Shown: in pieces, positions 7,091 through 15,262 of the stretch
How positions within the stretch are numbered: the stretch's first letter is position 1
Layout of the letters: each line of letters starts with the position of its first letter
Source: Myroides odoratimimus
Lineage (GTDB): Bacteria; Bacteroidota; Bacteroidia; Flavobacteriales; Flavobacteriaceae
Reading direction: 5' to 3'
Assembly: GCF_030326305.1 (NCBI RefSeq)
Contig: NZ_JACAKB010000019.1
Span: forward strand, 35,248 to 67,341
DNA length: 32,094 bases
The notes under the pieces: generated by a model
The model's input: only the letters and a program-made list of their open reading frames with translations
Databases searched by the model: none
What the model was told of the DNA's origin: nothing
Position numbers and translations under genes: made by a program

Positions 7091-8296
7091 TTAAACAGAT
7101 GCTGGTGTAAACTCTTCATAGAAGATCTGATCTGCACTGATATTTAGAGCTTTTAAATCACGAAGTTGCTTCTCTAAGAAAGGATGAGGCCCACATAAAT
7201 AGTAATCTGCTTCATTCGTAAACTCATATCCCTTAATCGTAGATAAATCAACAATACCTTGATAAGTTTCTATATCTTCAGCCACCTGATCTAGACTGTC
7301 ATAAAAGAAGATTGGCTTCACCTGAGAACAGTTATTCGTAATATAACTTAGTTTATTTCTAAATGCCTGTACCTCTTGATTTCTACAGCCATGAATCCAC
7401 ACAATATTGTGATTTACCACTCCACTTAATTCTAATGCCTCTAGCATCGATAATAAAGGTGTCTGCCCTATTCCTCCACTGATAAACACTTTATCTCTCT
7501 GGTTTTCCTGTAGTACAAAATTTCCTGACGGAGAACTAATTTCTACAGTATCTCCTTCATTAATATGGTCATGCAGATGATTACTAATCATACCATTCAT
7601 ATCAATCTCTCTCCCTAGTTCGCGTTTGATAGATATTCTATAGTACTCGTTATTAGGAGCACATGATATAGAATATTGTCTGATCTGCTCTAGACCTATT
7701 CGTTCTAAAAAGACTTTAATACTAATATATTGTCCAGGTTGATGCTGTACAACAGCACTTCCATCAGCTGGTACCAAATAAAAGGAAGTAATCTCTCCAG
7801 ACTCTACTACCTTACTCTTCACAGTAAATGTTTTCCACCCTATCCAGTTATTCGCTTCATTCTCCTTAGCTTGATAAATCTTATGTTCGTGTCCTATCAT
7901 GATATCTGCCAATTGTTGATAAGCCACTGCCCAGGCTTGTACGATATCCTCTGTCGCTGCCTCACCTAGTACTTCTTTTATAGACGCTAGTAGATGAGTT
8001 CCTACTATTTCATACTGTTCTGGCTGTATTGATAAGCTGGCGTGCTTATGCCCTATTAGATCAACTACGGGCATTAATCGCTCTGGCTGTGAAATATTTT
8101 CTGCATAACCAAGTACTGCCATCGCTAAAGCCATCTGTTGTTTACCAGCACGTTGATTCCCCATATTAAATACATTCTTTAATTCTGGGTGATATTCGAA
8201 CATTCTCAAGTAAAAATGTTTTGTTAGTTCTAATCCCTTCTCTCTTAGTAAAGGTACTGTTGCCAAGATTAATTGTTTTTGCTCACCTGTTAACAT
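7091..8296 (-). CDS. hmp: Flavohemoglobin (nitric oxide dioxygenase)
   Basis: A cytoplasmic enzyme that converts nitric oxide plus oxygen to nitrate using NAD(P)H, FAD and haem b. At 401 residues it is full length. The globin domain (1-137) keeps every key residue at the standard number: Tyr29, Gln53, haem ligand His85, Tyr95 and Glu137. The FAD domain has RQYS at 206-209, and the NAD domain has FISGGIGQTPLLSML. A perfect palindrome and a consensus -7 box lie upstream, and a Crp/Fnr regulator gene follows, suggesting NO-induced expression through that regulator. A strong terminator follows the stop. Confidence 0.96.
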   Translation of the reverse strand: MLTGEQKQLILATVPLLREKGLELTKHFYLRMFEYHPELKNVFNMGNQRAGKQQMALAMAVLGYAENISQPERLMPVVDLIGHKHASLSIQPEQYEIVGTHLLASIKEVLGEAATEDIVQAWAVAYQQLADIMIGHEHKIYQAKENEANNWIGWKTFTVKSKVVESGEITSFYLVPADGSAVVQHQPGQYISIKVFLERIGLEQIRQYSISCAPNNEYYRISIKRELGREIDMNGMISNHLHDHINEGDTVEISSPSGNFVLQENQRDKVFISGGIGQTPLLSMLEALELSGVVNHNIVWIHGCRNQEVQAFRNKLSYITNNCSQVKPIFFYDSLDQVAEDIETYQGIVDLSTIKGYEFTNEADYYLCGPHPFLEKQLRDLKALNISADQIFYEEFTPASV

Positions 8297-8323
8297 GTCT
8301 TCGTTGTTTTATAATGTTACAGC

Positions 8324-8331
8324 CAAATATA
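8324..8331 (-). promoter_or_regulatory. -7 promoter box of hmp
   Basis: On the minus strand this reads TATATTTG, an exact match to TAnnTTTG, 28 bp upstream of the hmp start. No TTG lies 19-21 bp further upstream; instead the palindromic operator occupies that region, which fits activator-dependent transcription. Confidence 0.6.
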
Positions 8332-8352
8332 GAAGCTTATCTACTACGCATT

Positions 8353-8370
8353 TTATGACTGCAGTCATAA
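8353..8370. promoter_or_regulatory. 18-bp palindromic Crp/Fnr-type operator upstream of hmp
   Basis: TTATGACTGCAGTCATAA is a perfect palindrome with the core TGAC-N4-GTCA, the half-site spacing used by Fnr/DNR-type regulators. If transcription starts about 4 bp past the -7 box (near 8320), the operator centre at 8361.5 falls at about -41.5, the classic class II activator position. The regulator is probably the Crp/Fnr protein encoded at 6334-6933. Confidence 0.75.
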
Positions 8371-8456
8371 GAAATAGAGTTTATTCTTTCTCCGTTTATA
8401 AAATCGGCAATTATATAGGAATATATCAATACTCTTTAATTCTCTTATCTATGATC

Positions 8457-9005
8457 TCAATAAATCAATATCCCTACGACAGCTGTAACAAAAAGAATAA
8501 GGATAGGATGTATCTTAAACCTGATAGAAAAAATAAGAGCTAAACTAAACAAACCTTCACTGTAATAATCAGAGAAGCTCTCTCGGTCTACTAGTGATGC
8601 AGCTGCTAGGGCAATCAAAGCTATACTCAGTGGCTTAATCCCCATTAAGGCGTATGAAAAATACTTATTAGATCGAAACTTTAAATAAAAATATGAAATC
8701 AAACAAATCATCGTAAAAGAAGGTAGACAAAGAGCTACTGTAGCGATGACTGCCCCAAGTATAGCTACCATAGGAGGGTATCCCGCACCATGTAATGCAC
8801 TATAACCAACATAAGTAGCCGAATTAATCCCTATAGGACCAGGTGTCATCTGAGAGACTGCTATAAGGTCTGTAAACTCTCCTCTACTGATCCACTGATT
8901 CTTCTCTACTACTTCTTCTTGGATAAGAGACAGCATAGCGTATCCTCCACCAAACCCAAAAGTACCGATTTTTATAAACACCCAAAACAATTTTAAAAAT
9001 ATCAT
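8457..9005 (-). CDS. Chromate-transporter (CHR) family half-protein, second subunit
   Basis: A 182-residue membrane protein equal to one half of a classical ChrA. The CHR signature is visible in FGFGGGYAMLSLIQEEVV and in the conserved MTPGPIGINSATYVGY. About five hydrophobic segments follow. Short-chain CHR proteins work as pairs of homologous subunits with opposite membrane orientation; the partner is the gene 3 bp upstream on the same strand. Family members export chromate in exchange or with protons, but many half-size pairs have unproved substrates. The last codons extend to 8457, and the gene ends in the intergenic space before hmp's operator region. Confidence 0.9.
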   Translation of the reverse strand: MIFLKLFWVFIKIGTFGFGGGYAMLSLIQEEVVEKNQWISRGEFTDLIAVSQMTPGPIGINSATYVGYSALHGAGYPPMVAILGAVIATVALCLPSFTMICLISYFYLKFRSNKYFSYALMGIKPLSIALIALAAASLVDRESFSDYYSEGLFSLALIFSIRFKIHPILILFVTAVVGILIY

Positions 9006-9008
9006 ATC

Positions 9009-9545
9009 TTATGCTTTACTTTTTTCTTTTATACTATGATATATGATCCCTCCTACACATCCACCTATTACAATCCAAATTGGAGACACACCTAATCCCC
9101 ACATCATGCCTAGAGCTATTAAGGGAAATATCAACGTCTTTGCAGTCATTTTATTAGCCTGAATAGCGATATAGCAAGGCGCCGAGATAAGAGCTACCAC
9201 TACAGGTCTGAGCGCTTTAAACGCCTTTATCACATAGACATTTTCTTGAAATCGACTAAAAAAAACAGCTATAAGAAGTATAATAGTAAAAGGAGCTAAT
9301 ATAGTGCCTAGTGCTGCGACTACTCCCCCTTTTACCCCGTTAATCTTAAACCCCACTAAGGCGGCTATATTGGTAGCAAACACACCAGGGAGAGACTCGG
9401 TTATAGCGAGGAGCTCATAAAACTCGTCCTGAGTTAACCAATCGCGAGAAACTATTTCTTTTTCGATTAATGGAATCACAGCATACCCACCACCAATGGT
9501 AAAAAGTCCTATTTTAGTAAAGAGATAAAATAATTTGAAAAGCAT
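9009..9545 (-). CDS. Chromate-transporter (CHR) family half-protein, first subunit
   Basis: A 178-residue membrane protein homologous to the gene that follows it 3 bp downstream. It begins FKLFYLFTKIGLFTIGGGYAVIPLIEKEIV and carries the CHR motif as ITESLPGVFATNIAALVGF, where LPG replaces the TPGP of its partner. About five transmembrane segments are seen. The order and spacing imply translational coupling of the two subunits. No ChrB-type regulator is adjacent, so a chromate-resistance role is not supported by context. Confidence 0.9.
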   Translation of the reverse strand: MLFKLFYLFTKIGLFTIGGGYAVIPLIEKEIVSRDWLTQDEFYELLAITESLPGVFATNIAALVGFKINGVKGGVVAALGTILAPFTIILLIAVFFSRFQENVYVIKAFKALRPVVVALISAPCYIAIQANKMTAKTLIFPLIALGMMWGLGVSPIWIVIGGCVGGIIYHSIKEKSKA

Positions 9546-9849
9546 GATTAAGAAGTTTTTTCAATATAAAACAAAGCTTACAAGATACAAAATCTCTCTT
9601 TTTTCACCTAATAAAACAGTTCTAAATCCCTTCCAAAAACCACTTCATTTAAGCAACAATTCCTTTTTATTACCTTAAAAACCGAATAACAACATCCCTC
9701 CTAATCCTGTGTATAAAGTGTAAAAAACACAACATAAAAGCCGTTCATCAAAATAATATTACAGTTTACCGCATTTTTAAGCATATTGCTAAAATTTGAC
9801 ATTCCTTATTTTGAAATTTTTCGTAATTTGCCGACAAACAAAAGAACAC

Positions 9850-10317
9850 ATGAAAAGACACTTCCACTATATACTATTTTTTATTCTATTAAGTGTTAGC
9901 ACCTATGCCCAAAAGCTTGAGTTATATACCAATGATGGTAAAGAAGAATATCTAGGTTGCCTAAGCTGTGATGCCAAAGAGGCTAACTCTATATGGAATA
10001 CCTATGGAACGTATGGGAACTTATACAGCCAAAAGTCAATTTGGAATAAATATGGTATCTATGGAGACCAGACCAGTAGCTACTCTCCCTGGAATATACA
10101 TGCAGATAAACCTCCTATCGTAAAGAAAGACGGAATTACATATGGATACTTCAGTACCAATAAACACTTCGTAGGTAAGCGCGTAGAAGTAGAACTAACT
10201 AAGATGCTCTATGAATACTACCTAGACTTAAAAGAAGACCCTTCTAAATGGACAAAGGCTAAAGAAGTAGTGAAAGCTAAAGAAGTACAAACACAAAATG
10301 AAATTACCAAGAAATAA
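9850..10317 (+). CDS. Small secreted protein with SIWNxYGxYG repeats
   Basis: A 155-residue exported protein of unknown function. I chose ATG 9850, because MKRHFHYILFFILLSVSTYAQ is then a clean signal peptide; the upstream frame from 9796 has no such start. The mature part has a CLSC motif, then a tandem aromatic repeat (NSIWNTYGTYG..., KSIWNKYGIYG..., SYSPWN...), then a segment DGITYGYFSTNKHFVGKR, and a lysine- and glutamate-rich tail. I recall similar SIWN/YGxYG repeats in small secreted bacterial proteins, but know of no assigned function. The gene stands alone between the CHR pair and a strong palindromic terminator. Confidence 0.8.
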   Translation: MKRHFHYILFFILLSVSTYAQKLELYTNDGKEEYLGCLSCDAKEANSIWNTYGTYGNLYSQKSIWNKYGIYGDQTSSYSPWNIHADKPPIVKKDGITYGYFSTNKHFVGKRVEVELTKMLYEYYLDLKEDPSKWTKAKEVVKAKEVQTQNEITKK

Positions 10318-10348
10318 AAAAAGCGATGGAGATCTCCATCGCTTTTTT
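10317..10348. terminator. Palindromic terminator after the secreted repeat protein
   Basis: The 24-bp palindrome at 10321-10344 (AAGCGATGGAGA and its complement), flanked by A and T runs, starts within the stop codon of the gene ending at 10317. It works in both orientations by symmetry. Confidence 0.85.
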
Positions 10349-10587
10349 GCTTTAAATCACCTCTTATATCTTATAATTCTCTTTCACGTAAAAACTAAAT
10401 ATTAATAGAAACAAACAAAGTACCTTCTAACACAATTAATCAAATAAATATTTACCTCCTGATAACCTTGACGTAACAACAACTTAATATATTAACTTTT
10501 AAACATGTAGGCACTGACTGTATATTTATATATATCCATCTGATATACTATATTTTATATAATAATTTAAGTTAATACATGTTTACT

Positions 10588-10722
10588 ATGGTTAAAAAAT
10601 TATTCCCCTTGTTGTGTGCTCTATTATGTGTTTTTTCACAACGTTCTTATAGTAATATCTATTCGAAATCTGATAATTCCTCCTCCCATATCTCCCAAAC
10701 AAATAACTCTAATTACAAATAA
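10588..10722 (+). CDS. Possible 44-residue secreted peptide
   Basis: A short open frame beginning MVKKLFPLLCALLCVFSQR has two lysines, a hydrophobic stretch with cysteines and a Ser-Gln turn that resembles a signal peptide. The remainder, about 25 residues, is rich in Ser and Asn (SKSDNSSSHISQTNNSNYK) and stops with TAA at 10720-10722. An in-frame ATG at 10579 would add three residues. It could be a real small exported peptide, or the truncated 5' end of a larger secreted-protein gene cut by the IS200-like element, whose predicted end begins within a few bases of the stop codon. Nothing else in this gap looks coding. Confidence 0.4.
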   Translation: MVKKLFPLLCALLCVFSQRSYSNIYSKSDNSSSHISQTNNSNYK

Positions 10723-10723
10723 T

Positions 10724-11255
10724 GAACTACCTCGAGGTATCGCGTTACTCAAAAGATAGTAGTAACTGATTTTTGTTGAACGATTTGTATACAGTGTTGT
10801 CTTCTCCTTGATTTTGAATATATTTCTTAATTACATCCTCATTACCATATTGACCAACTGTATTTACATAATATCCACTTGTCCAAAAATTACCTCCCCA
10901 TAACTGGTGTTTTACTTCTGGATGCAAGCGAAAAATCTCTTTGGCAGTAATACTCTTCACTGTTCTAACAATAATCTCAACAGAAATTTTTGGCACACTT
11001 TGAATCAAAAAATGTACTTGATTTTCATCTGCTCCGATTTCAACAAAATGAATTTCATAACGTTCTGAAATCTTTCTACAAACTTCAACTAAACTAATTT
11101 CTACATCCTCTGATAAAACATTTCTACGGTATTTTATAGGACAAACTAAATGATAGAGCAGCAAGCTTTTATTATGTCTTTTGAAAATATGTTCACTCAT
11201 CAAACAAATATACTAATCTCTACTCTTCTGCCCCGAGGCAGAGTCTCGAGGAAAT
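10724..11255 (-). mobile_element. IS200/IS605-like element, transposase only
   Basis: The unit has a single tnpA-like gene flanked by short hairpins instead of terminal inverted repeats, as in this family. On one side is the palindrome TACCTCGAGGTA (10728-10739). On the other are CTGCC-CCGA-GGCAG (11228-11241) and a nearby CTCGAGG (11245-11251), which echoes the CTCGAGG of the first side. There is no TnpB gene. The exact ends are approximate, because this family makes no target duplication. Confidence 0.6.
10745..11203 (-). CDS. tnpA: IS200/IS605-family transposase TnpA with altered HUH motif
   Basis: A 152-residue Y1-type transposase that would cut and join single-stranded DNA at hairpin ends. 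The family pattern is clear: YHLVCPIKYRRNVL near the start, SITAKEIFRLHP, LWGGNFWTSGYYVNTVG, and the catalytic tyrosine region KKYIQNQG. The metal-binding motif, normally His-hydrophobic-His, reads NQVHFLIQ here, so the first histidine is Gln (codon CAA, one base from CAC or CAT). This could cripple metal binding. Length is normal and there is no frameshift. The start is either of two adjacent ATGs (MM). Confidence 0.88.
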   Translation of the reverse strand: MMSEHIFKRHNKSLLLYHLVCPIKYRRNVLSEDVEISLVEVCRKISERYEIHFVEIGADENQVHFLIQSVPKISVEIIVRTVKSITAKEIFRLHPEVKHQLWGGNFWTSGYYVNTVGQYGNEDVIKKYIQNQGEDNTVYKSFNKNQLLLSFE

Positions 11256-11489
11256 CTTTTGATTATAATGATGATTTTTAAAGTTATATCTTATTGAATT
11301 ACTAAAAATTAGATTTTGTATTGATTCGATTTCTTGTTCTAATTTAGAAATCTTTATTAATAGAGGTTTTACAATCTCTCTCTCTTCACCTACTCCTTAA
11401 AAATTAAAAGTGACAAACTTTAACTAATTCCAGCACTTAGAGGTAGATTATTTATAAATAAGTGTCAGAGTTTATCTATAATTATTATT
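11256..11489. other. Gene-free AT-rich stretch between the IS200-like element and folE
   Basis: No coding frame, tRNA or strong hairpin is visible. Its right end leads into the probable folE promoter. Confidence 0.45.
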
Positions 11490-11497
11490 TATATTTG
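11490..11497 (+). promoter_or_regulatory. -7 promoter box of folE-cysS
   Basis: TATATTTG matches TAnnTTTG exactly, 38 bp upstream of the folE start. The -33 region has no TTG at ideal spacing. Confidence 0.5.
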
Positions 11498-11534
11498 TAG
11501 CAAGTTATAACAATATGTATTAAAAAGAAATAGA

Positions 11535-12206
11535 ATGAATACAGACGAAAAGTTTCACGACGAAATGGGAGACAACCACATCGCATCTAGTGATGCAACT
11601 CCACTTAGAAGTGATGCATTTGACCGCACAGATGACGAAAAAATAGAATTGATAAAAAAAGATGTAGAAAACATTCTTAACACTTTAGGATTAGACTTGA
11701 CAGATGACAGTCTTAAGGGTACACCTAACCGTGTAGCTAAAATGTTTGTAAAAGAGATGTTTGGAGGATTAAATCCTTCTAAAAAGCCAAGCGCTTCTAC
11801 ATTTGACAATAAATATAAATACAACGAGATGTTGGTAGAAAAGAACATTGTAGTTTATTCTACTTGTGAACATCACTTACTACCTATTGTTGGGCGTGCT
11901 CACGTAGCGTATATATCTAATGGTACTGTAGTAGGTCTTTCTAAGATGAACCGTATCGTTGATTTTTATGCAAAGAGACCTCAGGTACAAGAGCGTTTAA
12001 CTATTCAAATTGTAAATGAATTAAAACGTGTATTAAACACAGAAGATGTGGCATGTATCATCGATGCAAAACACTTATGTGTAAACTCAAGAGGAATCCG
12101 CGATATCGAAAGTAGTACTGTAACTGCTGAGTTCGGAGGAAAATTCCAAGATGAGAACGTTCGTAAGGAGTTCTTAAACTATATCCAATTAGAGACTAAG
12201 TTCTAA
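11535..12206 (+). CDS. folE: GTP cyclohydrolase I
   Basis: Converts GTP to 7,8-dihydroneopterin triphosphate, the first step of folate (tetrahydrofolate) synthesis, in the cytoplasm. It has 223 residues, including an acidic N-terminal extension of about 35 residues before the conserved core. Zinc ligands are visible as Cys111 and His114 in STCEHHLLP and Cys182 in [21 protein letters not shown] and the [13 protein letters not shown]-terminus are typical. A consensus -7 box lies 38 bp upstream, and cysS follows after 17 bp, so the two genes are likely co-transcribed. Confidence 0.96.
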   Translation: MNTDEKFHDEMGDNHIASSDATPLRSDAFDRTDDEKIELIKKDVENILNTLGLDLTDDSLKGTPNRVAKMFVKEMFGGLNPSKKPSASTFDNKYKYNEMLVEKNIVVYSTCEHHLLPIVGRAHVAYISNGTVVGLSKMNRIVDFYAKRPQVQERLTIQIVNELKRVLNTEDVACIIDAKHLCVNSRGIRDIESSTVTAEFGGKFQDENVRKEFLNYIQLETKF

Positions 12207-12223
12207 ACATTACAAATTATATT

Positions 12224-13702
12224 ATGCCTTTATATCAAGAACAGCAATTAAAAATGTACAACTCCATCACTGGAGAGAAAGAAGTTTTCAAATCTATCCA
12301 TGAGGGTAAAGTGGGAATGTATGTATGTGGACCAACAGTCTACAACTATGTACACCTTGGGAACTGTCGTACTTTTATATCTTTTGACTTGGTATATCGT
12401 TATTTAAAACACTTGGGGTATGCTGTGCGTTACGTTCGTAATATTACTGACGTAGGACATATGGTAGACGATGTAGATGAAGGAGAAGATAAAATCGCTA
12501 AAAGAGCGCGTATTGAGCAGATAGAACCAATGGAGATTGTTCAGAAATATACTTTGAACTTTCACAATATTCTAAAACAGTTCAATAACCTACCTCCTAG
12601 CATTGAACCGACTGCTACTGGGCATATCATCGAGCAAATAGAAATCATACAAGCGATCATCAACAATGGTTTTGCTTATGAGGTGAATGGATCTGTGTAC
12701 TTCGATGTAGAGAAATACAATCAGTCTCATAACTATGGAGTGTTAAGTGGCCGTAAGATAGAAGATATGATGTCTAATACAAGAGATTTAGATGGACAAT
12801 CTGACAAACGCAATCCACTAGACTTTGCACTTTGGAAAAATGCAGAGCCTCAGCATATCATGAGATGGCCTTCACCATGGGGAGATGGATTCCCTGGATG
12901 GCATCTAGAGTGTACTGCTATGAGTACAAAATACTTAGGTAAACACTTCGATATACATGGAGGTGGAATGGATTTAAAATTCCCTCACCACGAGTGTGAG
13001 ATTGCACAGAATGAAGCTTCTACAGGTAACTCACCTGTAAACTACTGGATGCATGCTAATATGCTTACTCTAAACGGTAAGAAAATGGCTAAATCTACAG
13101 GGAATAATATTCTTCCTGATGAATTATTCTCTGGCGAGAACAATATCCTTAGCAAAGGGTTTGCTCCTTCTGTAGCAAGGTTCTTTATCTTACAAGCGCA
13201 CTATAGAAGTATCTTAGACTTCTCTGATGATGCTATCTTAGCATCTGAAAGAGGGTATCAAAGATTAATGGAAGCTATCAAATCTCTAAAAGATTTGAAA
13301 ACTTCTAGCAACTCTTCTGTTGATATCACAAAATGGAGACAATCGTGCTATGATGCAATGAATGATGACTTTAACAGTCCGATTTTAATTGCAAACTTAT
13401 TTGAAGCAGTTAAATTCATTAACCTGATTAAGGATAATAAAGAAACTATTTCGGCTACAGATTTAGATACTTTAATTCACAGTATGAACGCATTTGTATT
13501 TGATGTATTAGGTTTAGAAAACACTGAAACAGCAAGTGCTAATAACGAAAAACTAGAAGGTGTAGTTAATATGCTTATCGGAATGCGTAATGAGGCTAGA
13601 GCAAATAAAGATTTCGCAATGTCTGACCACATTCGAGATGAACTAGCTAAAATCGGTATTCAACTAAAAGATGGTAAAGAAGGTACTTCCTTCTCTCTGT
13701 AA
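12224..13702 (+). CDS. cysS: Cysteinyl-tRNA synthetase
   Basis: A class I synthetase that charges tRNA-Cys with cysteine. It has 492 residues. The N-terminal zinc cysteine is Cys35 in YVCGPTVYN, the HIGH motif appears as HLGN (44-47), and further zinc ligands are in [10 protein letters not shown] and [12 protein letters not shown]. The KMSKS loop reads KMAKS (287-291), a mild variant. The C-terminal helical anticodon-binding part ends in [21 protein letters not shown]. It follows folE by 17 bp and ends at a terminator. The same window carries unusual tRNA-Cys-like genes at the left edge, which would be candidate substrates, though they are about 12 kb away. Confidence 0.97.
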   Translation: MPLYQEQQLKMYNSITGEKEVFKSIHEGKVGMYVCGPTVYNYVHLGNCRTFISFDLVYRYLKHLGYAVRYVRNITDVGHMVDDVDEGEDKIAKRARIEQIEPMEIVQKYTLNFHNILKQFNNLPPSIEPTATGHIIEQIEIIQAIINNGFAYEVNGSVYFDVEKYNQSHNYGVLSGRKIEDMMSNTRDLDGQSDKRNPLDFALWKNAEPQHIMRWPSPWGDGFPGWHLECTAMSTKYLGKHFDIHGGGMDLKFPHHECEIAQNEASTGNSPVNYWMHANMLTLNGKKMAKSTGNNILPDELFSGENNILSKGFAPSVARFFILQAHYRSILDFSDDAILASERGYQRLMEAIKSLKDLKTSSNSSVDITKWRQSCYDAMNDDFNSPILIANLFEAVKFINLIKDNKETISATDLDTLIHSMNAFVFDVLGLENTETASANNEKLEGVVNMLIGMRNEARANKDFAMSDHIRDELAKIGIQLKDGKEGTSFSL

Positions 13703-13708
13703 ATACAC

Positions 13709-13742
13709 AAAAGAGGTTATTCTATGAATAGCCTCTTTTTTT
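13709..13742 (+). terminator. Terminator of folE-cysS
   Basis: AAAGAGGTTATTC pairs with GAATAGCCTCTTT (one G-T pair) around a TAT loop and is followed by a run of T's, just past the cysS stop. Confidence 0.88.
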
Positions 13743-13870
13743 ATGTATACCTCACCTACAATAGTTAAGTTTATTTTTTGTGATTATAAAATAGTCTTGC
13801 TAAAACTAATTCCTTCTACTCGTTTCTAACCTAGAATTTCTTACTTTTAGCACTATAATTAAACTCATCG

Positions 13871-13878
13871 TACATTTG
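13871..13878 (+). promoter_or_regulatory. -7 promoter box of yidD
   Basis: TACATTTG matches TAnnTTTG, 24 bp upstream of the yidD start. A TTTTAG sequence about 20 bp further upstream could be a weak -33 element. Confidence 0.5.
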
Positions 13879-13901
13879 TACACTTTCATATTTCTGTTAC
13901 T

Positions 13902-14126
13902 ATGCTAAAGAAAATATTAATATTCCCATTTGTAATATTAGTCCGTTTTTATCAGCTGGCTATTTCACCATTCTTCCCTCCTGCTTGTCGATACAGCCCT
14001 ACTTGCTCACAATACACCTTAGAAGCACTAAAAAAACATGGGCTTTTTAAAGGTGGTTGGTTAGCTATAAAGCGAATCGCTAGTTGTGGACCATGGGGAG
14101 GTAAAGGATATGATCCAGTGCCTTAA
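13902..14126 (+). CDS. yidD: Membrane protein insertion efficiency factor YidD
   Basis: A 74-residue membrane-associated protein that helps YidC insert proteins into the inner membrane. The family signature is complete: an N-terminal amphipathic/hydrophobic segment ([20 protein letters not shown]), then [18 protein letters not shown] and [13 protein letters not shown], with three conserved cysteines. It stands alone here, between cysS and lgt, away from rpmH-rnpA-yidC, which is common in Bacteroidota. Confidence 0.95.
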   Translation: MLKKILIFPFVILVRFYQLAISPFFPPACRYSPTCSQYTLEALKKHGLFKGGWLAIKRIASCGPWGGKGYDPVP

Positions 14127-14287
14127 TTATTATTTAGATAAACTAGAAACTGGGGAACACAAAACAGGGAGCTGGTAACTGAAATAGAAAACAAAAAACA
14201 ATGAAGTACTCTTGGGTGTAAACCACAATTACTCTTTTTAGAATAAAGATTATTTCATACATTTATCATCTAACAGTATAAAAAACT
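14127..14287. other. Spacer with degenerate ACTGG/AACTG repeats before lgt
   Basis: Around 14149-14182 the DNA shows AAACTGGGGAAC, then GGGAGCTGGTAACTGAAA, resembling decayed copies of an (A)ACTGGGA-type simple repeat that I recall from intergenic DNA of flavobacterial genomes. No gene is seen. An imperfect -7 box (TACATTTA, near 14256) precedes lgt. Confidence 0.35.
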
Positions 14288-15220
14288 ATGATACATTCAT
14301 TACATATGATTTGGAACCCTTCAGAAGGGGTAGATTTAGGATTTATTAAACTGAGATATTACAGTCTTATGTTTGTAATCGCATTTGGTTTAGGATGGTT
14401 CTTAATGAAAAAGATATATGATCGCGAAGGACTAAGTGTTGAGAAACTAGACAAATTATTTATCTATACTGTATTAGCAACTTTAATAGGAGCTCGTCTA
14501 GGACATGTATTCTTCTACGATTGGGATTATTATAAAGATCACTTATTTGAAATTATATCACCAGTGCGTTTCACACCTAAGTTTGAAATCGTTGGTTTTA
14601 GTGGATTGGCAAGTCATGGTGCTGCTATTGCTATTATCACTGTTATGTATTTTTACAGTAAAAAGATTATTCAAAAACCTGTACTTTGGATATTAGATAG
14701 AGTAATCATCCCTGTGGCAATAGGGGGAGTTTTTGTTCGTTTAGGAAACTTCTTTAACTCAGAAATTATAGGACACGAAACTACGAATGCTTTAGGTATT
14801 CGATTTTTAAGAGATAAATTCTCTCCTAGAGAAGCGATGGAGATTACAGGAATTCCTGATTATAACCAAGCTTATGATGCGATAGCTCATAACCCACAGT
14901 TTGCAGAAGCTTTAAACCTAGTAGTAGCTAAACACCCTACTCAACTTTATGAGGCATTTGGATATATACTTGTTTTCATTATTGTTTACTATATGTACTG
15001 GAAGACAGATGCACGCAAAAAGTTAGGTTATATCTTTGGAGTGTTCTTAGTACTACTGTGGATGGTAAGATTTATAGTAGAATATATGAAAGAGAGTCAA
15101 GGAGGTTTTGAAGATCAACTAGGTAATATTTTATCAACCGGACAATGGTTAAGTATTCCATTTATCATCGTAGGGATTTACTTATGGGTTACTGCCAAGA
15201 ATAGAGTATACGAATCATAA
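14288..15220 (+). CDS. lgt: Prolipoprotein diacylglyceryl transferase
   Basis: An inner-membrane enzyme that transfers diacylglycerol from phosphatidylglycerol to the lipobox cysteine of prolipoproteins. It has 310 residues and about seven transmembrane segments. Signature segments are GARLGHVFFYDW, SGLASHGAAIAI (the essential His region) and VRLGNFFNSEIIG (the Lgt signature with the catalytic Arg). HPTQLYEAFGY follows in the C-terminal half. It contains a 25-35 residue insertion (around LRDKFSPREAMEITGIPDYN) relative to the E. coli enzyme, as usual in Bacteroidota. It ends at a symmetrical terminator shared with the converging DUF4177 gene. Confidence 0.96.
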   Translation: MIHSLHMIWNPSEGVDLGFIKLRYYSLMFVIAFGLGWFLMKKIYDREGLSVEKLDKLFIYTVLATLIGARLGHVFFYDWDYYKDHLFEIISPVRFTPKFEIVGFSGLASHGAAIAIITVMYFYSKKIIQKPVLWILDRVIIPVAIGGVFVRLGNFFNSEIIGHETTNALGIRFLRDKFSPREAMEITGIPDYNQAYDAIAHNPQFAEALNLVVAKHPTQLYEAFGYILVFIIVYYMYWKTDARKKLGYIFGVFLVLLWMVRFIVEYMKESQGGFEDQLGNILSTGQWLSIPFIIVGIYLWVTAKNRVYES

Positions 15221-15226
15221 ATATAC

Positions 15227-15262
15227 AGAGAGCTAATCTATCTAGATTAGCTCTCTTTTTTT
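15227..15262. terminator. Bidirectional terminator between lgt and the DUF4177 gene
   Basis: A 14-bp stem, AGAGAGCTAATCTA (15227-15240) with TAGATTAGCTCTCT (15243-15256), is followed by a T run for lgt. It sits between converging genes. Confidence 0.85.

Noticed and set aside
8295-8543. An 82-codon rightward frame between hmp and the CHR pair
   Set aside because: It covers the hmp promoter and operator and overlaps the CHR gene; composition is not protein-like.
9796-9849. Upstream start for the secreted repeat protein
   Set aside because: It would put 18 residues before a good signal peptide; the ATG at 9850 gives a normal export signal.
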